From Albula goreensis (Eukaryota; Chordata; Actinopteri; Albuliformes; Albulidae): a stretch of 64,000 nt of DNA. The stretch lies in the NCBI GenBank assembly GCA_022829145.1, contig CM040741.1, positions 52,608,180 to 52,672,179 of the forward strand, written 5' to 3'. Made by a program: the position numbers and the translations under genes. Below are positions 12,421 to 25,657 of the stretch, in pieces. A model generated the notes under the pieces. The model searched no databases, was not told where the DNA came from, and saw nothing but the letters and a program-made list of their open reading frames with translations. Each line of letters starts with the position of its first letter. The first letter of the stretch is position 1.

Positions 12421-15400
12421 AACGACAAAGGAAGGAGACCTTGAGGATGGCTGAGAACATTGCTAATGGACAACACTGAAAGGAAGGAGCTGTTTGTGAA
12501 GAAGTGAATAAATAGAAAAAAATAAATCACGAAATGATGCTTTTTTTTATAATGACCCAGCAAAAAGCTCTGAATTGCTTTCATTTCATCCAGGCCTTTA
12601 GCCCTCTCAAAATACAAAGGTGCCTGGTCTTGTTTTTTTTTTTCCTTTGACCAGAACAAATAACAGAGCAAAATCATTGGTAGAGCATGGGCTCCAGTCT
12701 GAAATCATATTATTCATATTATTCATACACTGATTTGCAAAGGTCTCAGATTTCCATTTTCTACTCTTATAATATAAGAACACTAAAACTTTGTAGATAA
12801 CCGAAGCAGTATGGTATTTTTTTGACAATCTAAAAAATCCTGCAATTTGAGAGGATCTGGAGCAACTATTGAAAAATGTTCCTTACCAGATCATGAGAGA
12901 ATTATATCGCCCTTATTGAATTGAATTGGATTGAATGGACTCTCGGAGGCCAAATTTATTAAGGAGCAACACTTTTGTGGTCTCAAACATTTAAATGTTA
13001 ATGACCGAGATACAAAGACTTGGTCAAATCATGCAATATAAAAATCAAATGCCTTCATATTGTAATTTTGTGGAAGGAGATGCCCATAAAAAGGTCACAC
13101 ATGACATGCGGGGGAACTTAAAGAAAAATGAAACTTAAATTTGCCGATCATGTCATAGATATAACGGCCAACGAGGCAAAGCTTCACAATGCTGTATTAC
13201 GGCAAAGGAATGAAAAAAAAATGATGGCATGATATCAGGCAGCCTACGAAAAAGTTTCCTGTAGCATAAAAAGGGCAAAAATCACAGCTGGTGGTGGAAG
13301 AATATTAACTGTTTGGAATTAGGTTATTACAGGGCGGCTAACACATTCTGCTTGTTTCTACTTTCAGCTATTCCTGAAAATAAAGCTGCTGTGATGTGAA
13401 CCTTGGTACTTCACATTTGTTTTGCATCACAAAAAGCCTGTACATTCATGGGATATGTGTGTTTTCTATGTCTGAACACTTGCTCGTTGCATGATGGAAC
13501 AACGCACCTGTAAGCCACGCAGCTTTGTTTTGAAAAGGTCCGGCATCACCACAGCCGACAGAGAATTTGATCTTTGGGTGCGTGGCTCAAGGTCCTCCTG
13601 CAGTGCGACTATCCTGTGACTGTATAACCTGTGTCATATCATGTCAGTATTTACTATTAAGTTGAGGAAAGTCGCAAAGTGATGTAGTCACCACAAATTC
13701 CATCTTAATAGCAATTTTCACCCACTGCGAAACGTACGTAAATATGATGTTTTAGCAGCTGCTTTTATGCCTGAAAAGCAATCACAATCCTTTATTTAAT
13801 CTGGCCCTCAGTGTATTAGCTGTAATGGGGCTACATGCCACCATGACCTTAGACATTTTGAATTCTATTGAAGTATGCAGGATATGTACTAAAAATCTAT
13901 ATATGTGATATACTATTTTGTTCAGAAATAGGTTTTGCAATGGAAAATGTTTATATGAGCCCTTGTTGAGAAGAAATAAAAAGATCAATTTTTGTGAAGG
14001 ACACTTATTCTCACTTGAGTGTTTTCTCAATTAGACATGCAAAAATAAGTTCTCAAATTTCTGGTCAAGTTCTTTAATCTCCTTGCTCTCTAGTCGCCAC
14101 TCCTGTAGATGTGCCACGTGTGTAAATGCTGACTTTGCCATCCTCCGATGACACAATCAGGGTGTGATTGGTGGTGTGTCTGCAGTGTGAGAGGAAGTGA
14201 GCACTCATCATCACATGAATCAGGTGTCATGGCTGCCTCCTGAGTTGAAATCAGCAGGTTGCTGCACTACAGTGTCAGGAGAGCAACATGCATTTTATGG
14301 TTATTTACCCTGCTCCCTTCTTTTATGGTCCCTTGCCGTGCACCAAGACACAGCCAGAGAGGGACACCTCCTACCCAGAGATCAAAGAAGCAACAAGCTT
14401 TTCAAGCATGGCAAGGAGTAGACCTTTATTCAGAAAACAAGGCAAACCACTTATGATGCCAATATGGATCCACATTTGGGGTTACCAGTTAAAAGCGGAA
14501 CTGGGTGTGGTACGGCCCTCTTTGTTTCTTTGCAAGCCCTAAGGTGCACCCCAAATGTGGAATCCTTTGACGAGCATGTTCAACCACAGGGGGCCGTCAT
14601 CATATCAGTTTTTAAGTTTCAATATAAGATTAAGTCCTGGATAAAATTTCAGGCACTCCCCCACCATAAACTTAGATATGTGAGGACCAGGGAGGAGGGG
14701 AGGAGACCCTCCTTAAGTTGAGCCTGGAACAGGCCTCATTGCTAGCAATAGGACTAAGCAATGGCTGCAGTTTGGGAGAAGCTCTTTGTTATTCCTCAGG
14801 AGAGACAAGCATTGGCTGGGTAATCTCCATTTCATTCATCTGTGATCCTAAATATTCTTGTTTGTTCTTGTTTACTGTTGTAATCATCAAATAAACATTT
14901 TAAACTATATCATTTGCAAGTGTATATATATTTCTGATAAAAGTTGATCCACCAGACTGCTCATTTCTATAAACAAATGTGGTTATTTAATTAATAGTTA
15001 ATATTTTCAATAGTAATTATTTAAGTAAACCAATTTTAACTTGTTACCTGTTGGTTAGGTGAGGAGTTTCAGTAGTTACTGTCACTTGTGTTTGGTATTC
15101 AGAGTGCTGGACGTCAAACGAGGGCTTTAATTATTAGAACACCCTGGATTCCGAGGATCTATTATTCTTGTTAAATCCTCACTTCCATGACAACAGCCTT
15201 TGTTTGGTTGTGTTTGAATGGGAAAAAGAGGGTAAAATAAACAAACAAATATATAAAAAAGATTAAAAAGAATCAGTTGTCTTGTGTGCCTGCAACAAAG
15301 AACTACCTCAAAAAATGTAGGCAGATTTCACACAAATATATTCATTTACATTTGGGTAGAACTATTTTACCAAAACCCAATACCTAATAAATACTGAACT

Positions 15401-15758
15401 CACACTGTAAAGCATCTTTATATACCATCAGCTGCAATAAGATAATTCTGTGCTCAACTAGTTGGCAAACTAATGTATACACAAGAATTAACATGGAAAT
15501 AATGTAAAACACAATGAATGGGGATTCACAATAACTGTGCTTACTGTGAACCAGCTGTTTGGGAGTAATTCTTCTGGGAAAATTGCTTGTATTTCATTAC
15601 ATGAGAAATAAAAGAATAACTGAGAAAAAGTGGGCAGGTCTCTCTCTCCTTTAGATCCTTTGTGATCTAAAGTTACAAATGTCAAATCTTTAATATAATA
15701 TTTCATTACAGAGAGTAATTAATTGAACCAACTGGCACCAAATGGTCCCTAAGGTTTA

Positions 15759-15760
<2 letters not shown>
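12421..15760. other. Non-coding, nothing recognised
   Basis: No exon or transposon recognised. Overlapping open frames at 14197-14721 occur in all three plus frames, which argues against coding. Confidence 0.5.

Positions 15761-15842
<82 letters not shown>
15761..15842. repeat. (TG)n microsatellite, 41 units
   Basis: A pure TG array, followed by a short GA patch and TATG-type repeats to about 15880. Confidence 0.98.
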
Positions 15843-15846
<4 letters not shown>

Positions 15847-16004
15847 TGTAAGAGAGAGAGTGTATGTTTGTATGTATGTATGCACATATGTGTGTGTTTG
15901 CATTAGTGCATCTGCAGAGCTGTATATGTTGTATCATCAGATTTCACTTTACCCTGTTCTATTTTGATATTGCACTGCTACAGTATCTGACAGAGAGATT
16001 TGTG

Positions 16005-16330
16005 AGCCGATATGGAATGTGTGTCACGTGCTGAACACTCGCTTTGTAATGTGAGTCATTTGGTTTGGGAACAAGGCTTGTCTCTGCGGCCGGTGGCTAA
16101 GCCATTCACCATCTGTTTGTTCTCCAACGAGCTGCAGTTTGGACATGTTTGTTTGAATCACTAATATGCCATGGGAGTTGCTGGGTACCGTTCCTTTAAT
16201 TCACACAAACACCAACATAAAATATCAAAATGCAAACCCAGTGTCATTAAAGGCCAATACAGCGGCACGTATTGGTTAAAAAATAATAATGAACGTGTTT
16301 TGACTTTGTGTGTGTTTTTCCCCCTTTGTC
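16005..16330. promoter_or_regulatory. Candidate conserved non-coding element
   Basis: Complex, non-repetitive sequence with a palindromic CACGTG E-box (16025-16030) and an AP-1-type TGAGTCA (16052-16058). An AT-rich core around CATTAAAGGCCAATA (16245-16259) carries a CCAAT box. No coding frame is convincing. Regulatory role inferred only. Confidence 0.22.
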
Positions 16331-18037
16331 TTTTAGAATCCTCGGTTGTGCACTGCGTGAAACAGCAGGGCACTGATAGGTCTTTGCCAAAGAATATGAA
16401 TTACCTTGTTGCGCTGTCAGTGGGGGATTGGTGTTGAGGGAGGGTGGACGTGCAATCTCGACAGCTGTCAGGATCTCTTAATAGATTCACAAAATCCAGA
16501 ACTTCCCATCCCTGCCACACAAAGCATTGCAAGTCCTCATGTGAAAATCAGTGACGGAGACAGCCGTGCTTCACTGAAGATGATCTACTTTTCACTTTAC
16601 AGCTCCTAAAATTGCTGGTTTGTCTCCAGCCCCTCCTCCCCAGCTCTCCCCCCATTGTTTTCTTAAATGATGGGGTGTTCTAGCGGTTTGGCTGTCGCTT
16701 GCAATAGCCATCACGTTGAGTTGTGAGTGCAGGTCATGGCAGATCTAGCCTCTGTTCTGCGTGGCAGGTCTTTGTAATGTTTCCACTCTACTTGTGGGAG
16801 CTTTTAGATAACTTTCAAAGAGCTATGATGTCATAGGCATGCACATCATAGAAGCCTTAGAGCATTTGAGCCCAATTAAATTTAGTTGGACCGGGCAAAC
16901 AAAAAGAGCACAAAGTCTATTTGAGATAAAACCCAAGACAGGCCAAGCAAGCTAAAGACTACACACGATACAGCATCTATACGATTTTGGATGTGTAGGC
17001 AGTTTGTTGAAAGATAAGAAAGAAGAAAAACAAAACAAAAAAATGTTCAGTGTTTTCATATTACCCTCAAAACCTTATGAGTAATTTATTGTAATTGAAT
17101 AAATGCTAATTTATTCAACATACTGCAAAAGTTTGTGATTCACATGAAAAAATAGAACATATTTGAAGTTATTAGCTTTCTACAGATTTTATCCTAAATA
17201 CTAAAACTTTTTTGGAAGCTGAAAAGTTTATGTCCACATTAAGTTGTTTGAATAACTGTACAGTATATTTAGCTGATCATTGGCATTCCAAGATCGTTCC
17301 TCACACTTCCTCCTGTCACTTGACACACCTAACCAGGACTGGAATGGACAAACACATTCTGAATCAGGGAAAGAAAAGCAAGGATGTCGTAAAATCTGTC
17401 ATGTCCTATACTTACTAGCATTAGAAATGCAGCAAAAATGTTTGTATTTCCCTTATAACTCTGTGTACCTCCTCAAATAATGGATACAGACATTTATTAT
17501 GTCCAATCAACACAGCTATTTGGTGATCTCAGTCTCAATCACCTAGATGGCAATGGTCCTGCAGACTGGTGGAGACAAATTAGTGGGTATGTTGAAACAA
17601 CTAATCTTTCCCTGTTAGTTTAAATGGGGCTTCAGTTAGCCAGGATCAAAAGGGCTTTGTGTCTTCTTGGCAGGGTTTAACGAAAAGGAAAGAAGGTATT
17701 AATGCAGAGGTCAGGGCCTGTCGATTCCAGCTCATTTTGCCCCAGGACAATGTCTTCTGACAGGCCTCTCCACCCTGGTGTGGTGTACAATACTTGCTGT
17801 GGAAGCTAACACAGTTAACATTATTAGGTTTGCAAGTCATTCTTGCTAAACCGCCAACATTTGCTTTTTGTGTAATCAGTGGTTGGTTAATGAAAGAAAT
17901 TGAAAAATTCTTATTATTAGTATCTGAGACTGCACACTTAATACCTTCATTTACTGGAGCCAAATGAATGAATAATTCATGCCTCTCAGCATGCAAGTGT
18001 GTGATGGACATACACTTTCCAATGGAAAGGTATTACA

Positions 18038-18040
<3 letters not shown>
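16331..18040. other. Non-coding, nothing recognised
   Basis: No coding or repeat signal. An open frame of 121 codons on the minus strand at 17646-18011 has no family resemblance and no splice context. Confidence 0.45.
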
Positions 18041-18132
<92 letters not shown>

Positions 18133-18163
18133 TTATGTATTTATTTATTTACTTATTTATTTT
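18041..18163. repeat. (TA)n array passing into TTTA repeats
   Basis: About 42 TA units (18041-18125), then TATTTATTTATTTACTTATT-type sequence to about 18163. A SINE follows on its right side. Confidence 0.95.
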
Positions 18164-18214
18164 TAAAAACGAATGCAAAAAGAAAAGCAGTAAATTAACA
18201 AAATCCCAGTGCAG

Positions 18215-18363
18215 CCACAGCAAGTACACCATTGCTGTTGGGCCCTTGAGCAAGGCCCTTAACCCCACATTGCTCCCAGGGGAGATTGGCCCTTGGTTAG
18301 TCTAATCAACTGTAAGTCGCTTTGGATAAAAGCGTCAGCTAAATGACAGTAATGTAATGTAAT
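18215..18363 (+). mobile_element. Teleost tRNA-type SINE, 3' part
   Basis: It contains CCCTTGAGCAAGGCCCTTAA (18243-18262) and AAGTCGCTTTGGATAAAAG (18314-18332), then CGTCAGCTAAATGACAGTAA and TGTAATGTAAT. This is the familiar conserved tail of widespread teleost SINEs, where the end resembles a LINE tail and carries short TAATG repeats. The tRNA-like head is missing or unrecognisable, so the copy is truncated. Confidence 0.8.
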
Positions 18364-21300
18364 CCACTGATAATTAAGGTTTTTTTAAAAAACTTCTCCA
18401 ACCATAATTTATGGCAATACGGTTTCACAAATTTTTGTTTGAGTTGCATGATTCAGTACATACACAGCATCGACCTACTTGTGCAGGCTTTAGCAGTGGT
18501 AACCCTGCATGCAGAGCCAAATGTAAATGCACTGTTAATGATCTCCCATGTATGCTGGCACTTCACCAGGCTGTTAATCTTGATTGCAATTGTTCTGCCA
18601 CAATTTGGTCTCTTTGTCCAGACACTCCACAGCTTCTACTATTGAATTAGATTTTTTATTGCTGTTTTAGTGGAATAAAAAGATACAAATTTGTGAGCTC
18701 ATCCTGGCCCTCCGTTCACCCAAAAGAAATGGGAGGTTATGGAAAACACTTAGCGACTGGGCATTAATACTAAAGAGCTGCACATGAAATTAGATATCTC
18801 AATTAAGGATGCTTTTCTAAATATGTACAGTATTTTATTGAATTCAATAAATAGGACATTAGCAAGGCAGAATCCCATTCCAAAGTGTCCCCATACCAAG
18901 TCACTACCTCAAATTGGCATAGTATGTGCCTTGGTCCCCCTGGTAGGTAATATATGGTACTGTTTGAGCTACAGTATGGCACTACCAGTTGTGACAATTT
19001 AATATTTTTGTAGATGAGGCTCCTTATGTTGCTTTTTGTTCTTCCACAGATGAACAAAACTCAGTTAACAAGAACTTGCTCCACCAGCTGTATTTATGAT
19101 TATGTTCACATGTCTGCATGTTCACATGATTAAGTTCAAAGAAGTGATTAAAAAAAATGACAGCATAACTGACTTCAAGTTCATGAAGCCCAATTTTTCC
19201 ATCATCACTAGATTTTGTTCACACAAATGGGAGGGGCGTACCAGAGCGGATTGAGAAACAGAGGTGTGAATGGGCATCCGCAGCTTGTCCTGTGACTGCA
19301 TATGGAGAAGCATATTAGCTTGTGGACTTGGATGACAGCTACATTAGTTCTCGCTTGACTGTGGCCTGCGGGAAGCCAGCTGAGTTCGCCAGGGTGGTCT
19401 GACGTCACCAGCACTTAAGGCCAGATTCCAGCACAGAAGTATAGTGGAAGTGTCTTTTTTTGAGACCTGCGTAGGCATGAGTTTCCCACTGCCCCGTCAA
19501 ACTGTCAGCATCCGAACAGAGCCAGCTTGTTCCCCCATCTGTGGTATGAAAAAGGCTCGTGGTTATTGTAATCACAATACACTGAGTAGTACCACACTCT
19601 ACAACTGATCCAAGCAGTTCAGCCACACATTGTGCTCATCAATCACATACACTACTGTGTTCTTAAGATGCATATTTATTTCTCTCAACCGCTGAAGCTG
19701 TAAAGTTCTATTCTATTGCATTTTATGAATATTCATGCACCCATGTGCCAATGTATGTTGTGCCCTTGGGCATATCTCTTCATGAAAACCCATTAACTGT
19801 TTTATTTCACATGTATTTTATCACTAACAACCTTCTGTGGCAAGGGAGTAGAGAGGAAAGCATGAGCTTTCAGAGTTTACTGTCTGGTTGCTCCATATAA
19901 TCAGTATGTCAACCCTGTAAGCAACAGTTGTCTCTTTTGTGTGAGTTCAAATTAGCAGCATAAAGCCCTGCTAAAACTTAGATGATGGTGGCACTTCGTG
20001 GAATAGACCATAAATGTTTAGTGGTAGTTGGGCTGGGATTTCATGATGTGAATGTTTGTTTCCGTGAAAAACCCTAGCAATATAAAGTGCTTATAGTGCA
20101 CTGTGCCTTTCCCTGCAATTATTTCCACAATGCATGAATATAAGATCATGTAAGCAGTGGTGAGTCATAGCTGCATGGCATAGTTGCAGTTGAGAAGGAC
20201 TGCATTGCTCTGGGGCAGGGGGATGGATCACAGCATATTTTACTTACAGTAACTTCAATTTAATACCTTTTTTATGTGTCTCACACAAGGAGCTGTTTAA
20301 AGTATAGGACATGTTGTTTTCCGATTCACAAAGCACACAATTCCTCTTTTTCTGCAAGAGTGAAGCCTGAATTACAGACATGTTTCTGCTGCCTATACTT
20401 ACAGGAATCTCATCTCACAAGTGCTTATGGGATTATTTTTGGTAAATGTACATGTATATGGTATTTTGGTAGATGTGTACATATGATAAAGATAATTTGT
20501 AGTTTATGTTTGAGGCACCAGACTACAAGTCCTAGTAAAAACATCTTTAAAAATCATTTTTTTATTTTTACTTAAAAAGGTTACTTTTTCAAAATTTTTA
20601 TTGTGCAAAATAAGAAAAGCTCATTTGAGAACAAGCATGAACCAAGTAAGTTGTTACTTTTCCTATTGTGGAACCGCTTTTGGAAGTGAATACCAAGTTA
20701 CTTGTAACATCAACATATAATAAGAAAATATTAAAATAAAAATATGAAACAGTTGCAAACTTGTTCTGCTTTTGCTTTTATTATAATGTTGTTTACTGAC
20801 ACCATGGATGTTACATGACATTCAGCTTAAATAGAAATAAATTAGTTTGATCGCACTCGTAATTCTGCATAATTCACTTTCAGCTTTCCTCACCAGCAGA
20901 CTGAATCAATACCTGGAATTCCCTAACTTGGACTGGTCCTGAAAATCGATGTGACATAGACTCAAAGACAGTACCCATGCAATCAGCACTTTTGTGAAGA
21001 ATTACCATGGATTGTTTTAAACATTTATTAATTATATGTTGCAATTAGTTAATTGTTTTACAAACTGTGAGCTTTGTGGCTAAATTTTCCCACTCCTGCT
21101 TTTAAATGTACATGTTATACTGCACTAATCCCATGTTAACTCAAGAACATAATCAGCAATTATAAAAACAGTGAATTAAAGAAATACATCATCTATTGTG
21201 CATTCAGATATTTTTTTTTCTTTTACTTAGAAATTGCTTTGGGTCAAAGCACAGTTGAATGGGGGGTTTTGTGTTATATGATATAAGAGGGTGAATTTCA

Positions 21301-21727
21301 TCCACTTGGGTTTGTGGGCTGCATGATTCTGAACACCTTTGTGGTTGCTGTTGCTCCTATCAAAAAACTCAAACAGCTTTCAGGAGTCTGTAAGTACGAG
21401 AAATATTTTAAAACCCGATTCTACCTGCCAGAATTCTGCACTGGTATTTTTGTGTTTGTTTACTTCCTTCAATAAACAAGCTGTTCCAGAGATAAGAAAA
21501 GCAGCAGCGGACCAGTTGAGGTGGCCTGAAGACTGGGGTGGCGTGGGCAGCAGTACTGCTTCCTACAGCTGGGGTGAGTTCATCTGCTTTCTTGCATGGA
21601 AACCTACTTCTTTCTTATTTGTGTTTCTTTTGTCTGTACTCCTTACATACACTTTTGTTGGACTATATGCTTTCGGAAGTCAGAAAAACATAGCAAACAC
21701 CTTGGAGTATGATGTGTGTGCATGTTT

Positions 21728-21732
<5 letters not shown>
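18364..21732. other. Mostly non-coding; one weak exon-like island
   Basis: No gene is supported. At 21479-21588 a plus-strand open stretch, bordered by a CAATAAACAAG acceptor-like site and a CTGGG/GTGAGT donor, has mixed protein-like composition (…RKAAADQLRWPEDWGG…). It is discussed as a finding, because no family or neighbouring exon backs it. Confidence 0.4.
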
Positions 21733-21805
<73 letters not shown>

Positions 21806-21823
21806 GTGTGGGCGTGTGTGTGT
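21733..21823. repeat. (TG)n microsatellite, interrupted
   Basis: TG units from 21733 to 21794, then TATATG, GGGCG and further TG units to about 21823. Confidence 0.95.
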
Positions 21824-22419
21824 TTTCAGGGTGGGTGGGGAGCAAAGGAATACCGGTGTGCTTGCAAGATGAGTATTCATTTCCATAGTGTTTATTCAAA
21901 TCACTTGACAAGTCAGCACATCCTCTCTTTTTCCTCCCCATCCATCTCTCTCTCTCTCAATAGTACAAATAAAATAAATAAATAATAAATGCTACATTTA
22001 ATAATGATAATAACTGAAAACTATATTATGATGATCATGAGTGACGATGCTAAAAACCAAACTGATGATGATGATACTCATACTCATAGACTCTGACTCC
22101 ACCTTATCCCCTTCCCCATGCACTGGCTGTCTCTCTACAGAACTGCTACTGCCTTGCAAATTGAATGAAATTATGTGGAAATTGTGCTTACAGTCTTGGT
22201 AGATTTAGCGGAGTCCCATTAAACTAAGACCTAGCTTATTAGGCTGCCTGGAGTCCACACTTCAGGATGATTTACAAGGGTTGAGCGGCAAATTCTACTC
22301 CTTTTAAACAGTTATAGATGAAAACACTTCTGTGGTCTACAGCAAATGTGCTTCTTGCCTACCTTCGTAATGGCCATTGTTTTAAGAGCAGACATTGCCG
22401 AGGACCACAGAGCACGGTC

Positions 22420-22740
22420 GTTCTTATGTGCTCCTAATGCCTTGTTAAATAATGTCTAAATTAGCTTTCAAAATTTAAAATGGTGGGCTGCAAATCTCTT
22501 TAATAATGACCTATATGCCTCTAATGAGCTTCTCAAGACAATGAAGCCGTCACTTCAGAGGGGTACCCACTCTGATCCGCTCCTCTGTGGAAGCTGTCCA
22601 GCGCTCAGATAATGTGTTATTAATGTACGGCCCACAGTGGGTTTCATCTTTTATTACCAGCGTATTAATCATCTGCACATGGCTAACTGGGTCCACTCTG
22701 CGCCCATGCACAGTGTTCACCTCAACGTCATTCTACCGCC
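22420..22740. promoter_or_regulatory. Candidate conserved non-coding element
   Basis: Non-repetitive sequence rich in homeodomain-like words: CTAAATTAGC, TCTTTAATAATGACC, GCGTATTAATCATC. A GC-richer middle reads CCAGCGCTCAG. No coding frame extends through it. The texture differs from the flanks and resembles vertebrate enhancers, but this is inference from composition. Confidence 0.25.
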
Positions 22741-23749
22741 CACTCAGAGGCACCTAGAGCAGACATCAGTCACACAAGTGACATCACAGCACCAGGAAAA
22801 AGAACAGCCCTTGTAGCTGCCAGCGGCCTTATATGTGGGTTTCTGTGTGTTACTGACTGTGCATACAGAAAATGTCTGTGCTTTTTGTTTTGTGTTTTTT
22901 CAGAAAAGTGGGATATAAATTTCATTAAAAAAATATATAGGTTTCGATAAAACAAATCTGTAATATTCAAGAATTGTAGGGATGGCAAAGGATTTTATAT
23001 GGTTAAAGGTGAACTGATTTTATCGACCCAAATATCACCATACATGTATTCTTGACAAAGGGTCATGAATGTGTAACTTCAGTACTTTAATCTAGAACCT
23101 CTTGTTTTATGATGTTTGGTAACTTTTATAGTGTCCATCTGTCTCTTTTTAACATGTTTCCCCCAAAACACTGTTCGGTTTTTCTTGTGCAGTTGTTTCT
23201 TATTCAGCTTGTTCCTGCATGCCATTTCTCGGACAAACAGAATACATGAATACGTGAATATTAGTGCATGCATGTCAGTGTGTGTGCATCTGTGGGTGCA
23301 TGTAAACCCGCATATGAATGTGTGACTTATGTGCTTTTGACTATCGTGTGCCAATGGGGAGTAGAGAGTACAAACCACAGAGGACTAATTCATAGAGCTT
23401 CAGTTGTAGGGACTCCTTGTCATAAAGCTCTGATTTCAGGAAACATTTTTATGTTTGTACGATTATGAATGTAGTTCATGGCATCTATATTACACATCCT
23501 GCGTTTTCAATTTCATATTATTCAGGTTAATTCAGATTATCTCAATAAATCTATGTATCATTATGATCAGAGTAAAATGTAGGTTCATTAGTCTATTAGT
23601 ATATTCATTAGTCATTCACCCTGTTTCATTCAGTATTGGTGTGATATTGACTTTCAACAATATTTTCTCTCCTTTTTACAAATAGTACACAATGTTACAC
23701 ATAGAGCATTAGATATGTTTCAGCTATGGCTTTGTGCAACTCTTACAGT
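22741..23749. other. Non-coding, nothing recognised
   Basis: No support for genes or named repeats. Confidence 0.5.
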
Positions 23750-24200
23750 GCAATTTACAAGGCTCTTATTGCCAGCTCTTCCGGACAGCCCCTCCCACGG
23801 ACAGTGGACGTGTGTTTGAGTGTGGGCGTACTCATTAAGCAGACAGATGCTTTTAAGCAGGGAAGGCAGAGAGGGCAGGAGACAGATGCCCGGACGATCA
23901 GCTGATCACAGAGGAGGGGTGGGAGATTCTGGCTGGAGGAGGGCGGTTTCACAACAGGGGTGGGGGCAGGGTTTATCTGCCTCACAGACTGACAAGAACT
24001 GAGAGAGTAACAGAAACTCATCTTGATGAAAGATTCACTGCTGGAGTCTGAAGCGCATATAGAGAGGCACTGTCAAAGAAAGACAGGGGGTGGAGGGAGG
24101 GAGAGACAGAGAGAGTTGGAAAGAGAGAGAGAGAATGAGAGGATGTTAAGAATACATCATTGAATGGGAGGGGAGAGAGGGATGTTCATAGCTTGGGGAC
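23750..24200. other. GC/purine-rich non-coding island
   Basis: Unusually G-rich for this window. From about 23860 to 24000 there are many GGAGGAGGG and GGGGTGGGGG runs. Then follows a GA-rich patch (AGAGACAGAGAGAG, 24100-24140). No coding frame is convincing. It could be a regulatory or quadruplex-prone region. Confidence 0.4.
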
Positions 24201-24599
24201 ACAACACAGGAAGTGAAGCATCAGAAATACAGGTCAACTAAGACGATGACAGGAAGTGGACATCAATTCTGAGGTCCTGTGGCTTTTGCCTGACTGTATT
24301 TCATGTCTTTTTATTCCTTATCAGTGGCAGCACAGTGGTGTCTTCCACTGCCAGAGCAGAAAAACATTGCGCTTCTCTTGCTAGGGGCTGTGTTGAAAAA
24401 TGCATTTTGAAAAACAGAAAAAAAGTGCTTACATTTCAAGTTTGCATCACATCAGTATGATCCTCTGTGATTATGTTAGCTAGCAAAGCTCATTATGTTT
24501 TTAGGTACAACTGAGGCGTATCAGAAGGGGCATATCTCGAACGCTTACACGGCAGCTATTTTGGTGCTGTATCAATAGAATGCGACAGGCAAGACGATT

Positions 24600-24990
24600 A
24601 AGGCAGCCAGATATGAAAACGTATCACATCTGGTTTTTAAATTTAGCTCCCTGACATCCTGATTAAAAGTTTGATTGCATTTAGAACCCAGGCCCACGAT
24701 GACTAAATCTAACAGAAGGTCTCACGTTACATGATTTTATAATTCTGCTCCTCTGTCCAGGGAGTAAGATAGGATCTCAGGAGCTAATACTTGACAGTGC
24801 ACTGATTTCTGTGCCTTGTGTAGCACGTTACATCGAACCAAATTAAAAAGTAATTGAGAGGCCTTGAAATCCAGCATGAAGGATGCTTCCTGAGAGGGAA
24901 GAGGGTATAGCTCCTGTCTCTGCCATATAAAGTTTGATTAATGGCGACATGAGGTTTCTCGTCAGGAAGCAATAAAATATGAGGGCAGAA
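24600..24990. promoter_or_regulatory. Candidate conserved non-coding element
   Basis: Low-repeat sequence with CTGATTAAAAGTTTGATTGC (24659-24678) and AAAGTTTGATTAATGGCGAC (24930-24949), containing TTGATTAA-type words. No coding potential seen. Regulatory role inferred from composition only. Confidence 0.2.
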
Positions 24991-25138
24991 GTCAGCCCTC
25001 ATCCGAAGTTTGGCAGCTGTTCAGAGCCCTCTCTTCGGTGTGGACTCTTCTGTGTGGCAAATCCATTGGCTGCCTCCTCTTTTTATCACCCCTCCCCTTT
25101 ATCTTTTCCCCATGCTCTGCTCTCTCTCTCTCTTTCCT

Positions 25139-25260
25139 CCAGTGGTGGCTGGTGATAAAAAAATTGGGGGGGGCGAGGGGGCGCAGTTTTGGGGGAAACA
25201 AACAAACAGAAACAGCACTTCATAGCTCAGAAAAAAAAAAAAAAACACAAATCTAAAAAC
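25139..25260 (+). mobile_element. Possible hAT-type repeat end
   Basis: CCAGTGGTGGCTGGTGATAA followed by G-rich GGGGGGGGCGAGGGGGCGCA (25139-25187) resembles the start of a teleost repeat family that opens CAGTGGTGGCTGGTGA. The matching inverted right end was not found. A run of 14-15 As lies at 25231-25245, and one of more than 20 at 25456-25478. Confidence 0.3.
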
Positions 25261-25607
25261 AACACAACACACTGTAATGCTGCCTAAATACTGGCCGGTA
25301 GCACTACTTGAACATGGGTGAAGTCAGTCATCTTAGTCACCAGTCCATTAACAGCCTGGCCAATGCATTCAGCCTGGCTCATGGTGTTTCTGAGAAAAGC
25401 CCCTTTTATCTTCTATTTTATTCCAGTGTAAGACTTGTGAAAGGGTGTTTTTGTAAAAAAAAAAAAAAAAAAAAAAGAATTTTCCTTGAATTCCGTGGTG
25501 TCACTTGAAGTTGCCATCTCCTGAAAACAGCCGTGGGGGATGTGTCTGGATCACCATCTAACCCAGCCTATGCCCGTACAGCTGTCTTCTTAACACTCCG
25601 TTTGCAT

Positions 25608-25657
25608 CATGATTCAGACCTACACTGCCGGGTCGAGGGGTCAGATGCGCTAATCAC
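25608..25657 (-). repeat. tRNA-like sequence (SINE head or tRNA pseudogene)
   Basis: On the minus strand, TTTTAGCTCAGTGATTAGCG (25657-25638) matches a tRNA D-arm / polymerase III A box. GGTCTGAATC (25620-25611) sits where a B box (GGTTCGAATC) would be, with one substitution and one shifted base. The acceptor stem does not close, so this is not a working tRNA. I infer the head of a tRNA-derived SINE or a decayed tRNA. Confidence 0.45.

Noticed and set aside
14197-14721. Cluster of plus-strand open frames
   Set aside because: All three frames are open together, which indicates few stops by composition, not coding.
17646-18011. 121-codon open frame on the minus strand
   Set aside because: No domain, no splice context, and composition like its non-coding flanks; this length is expected by chance in 64 kb.
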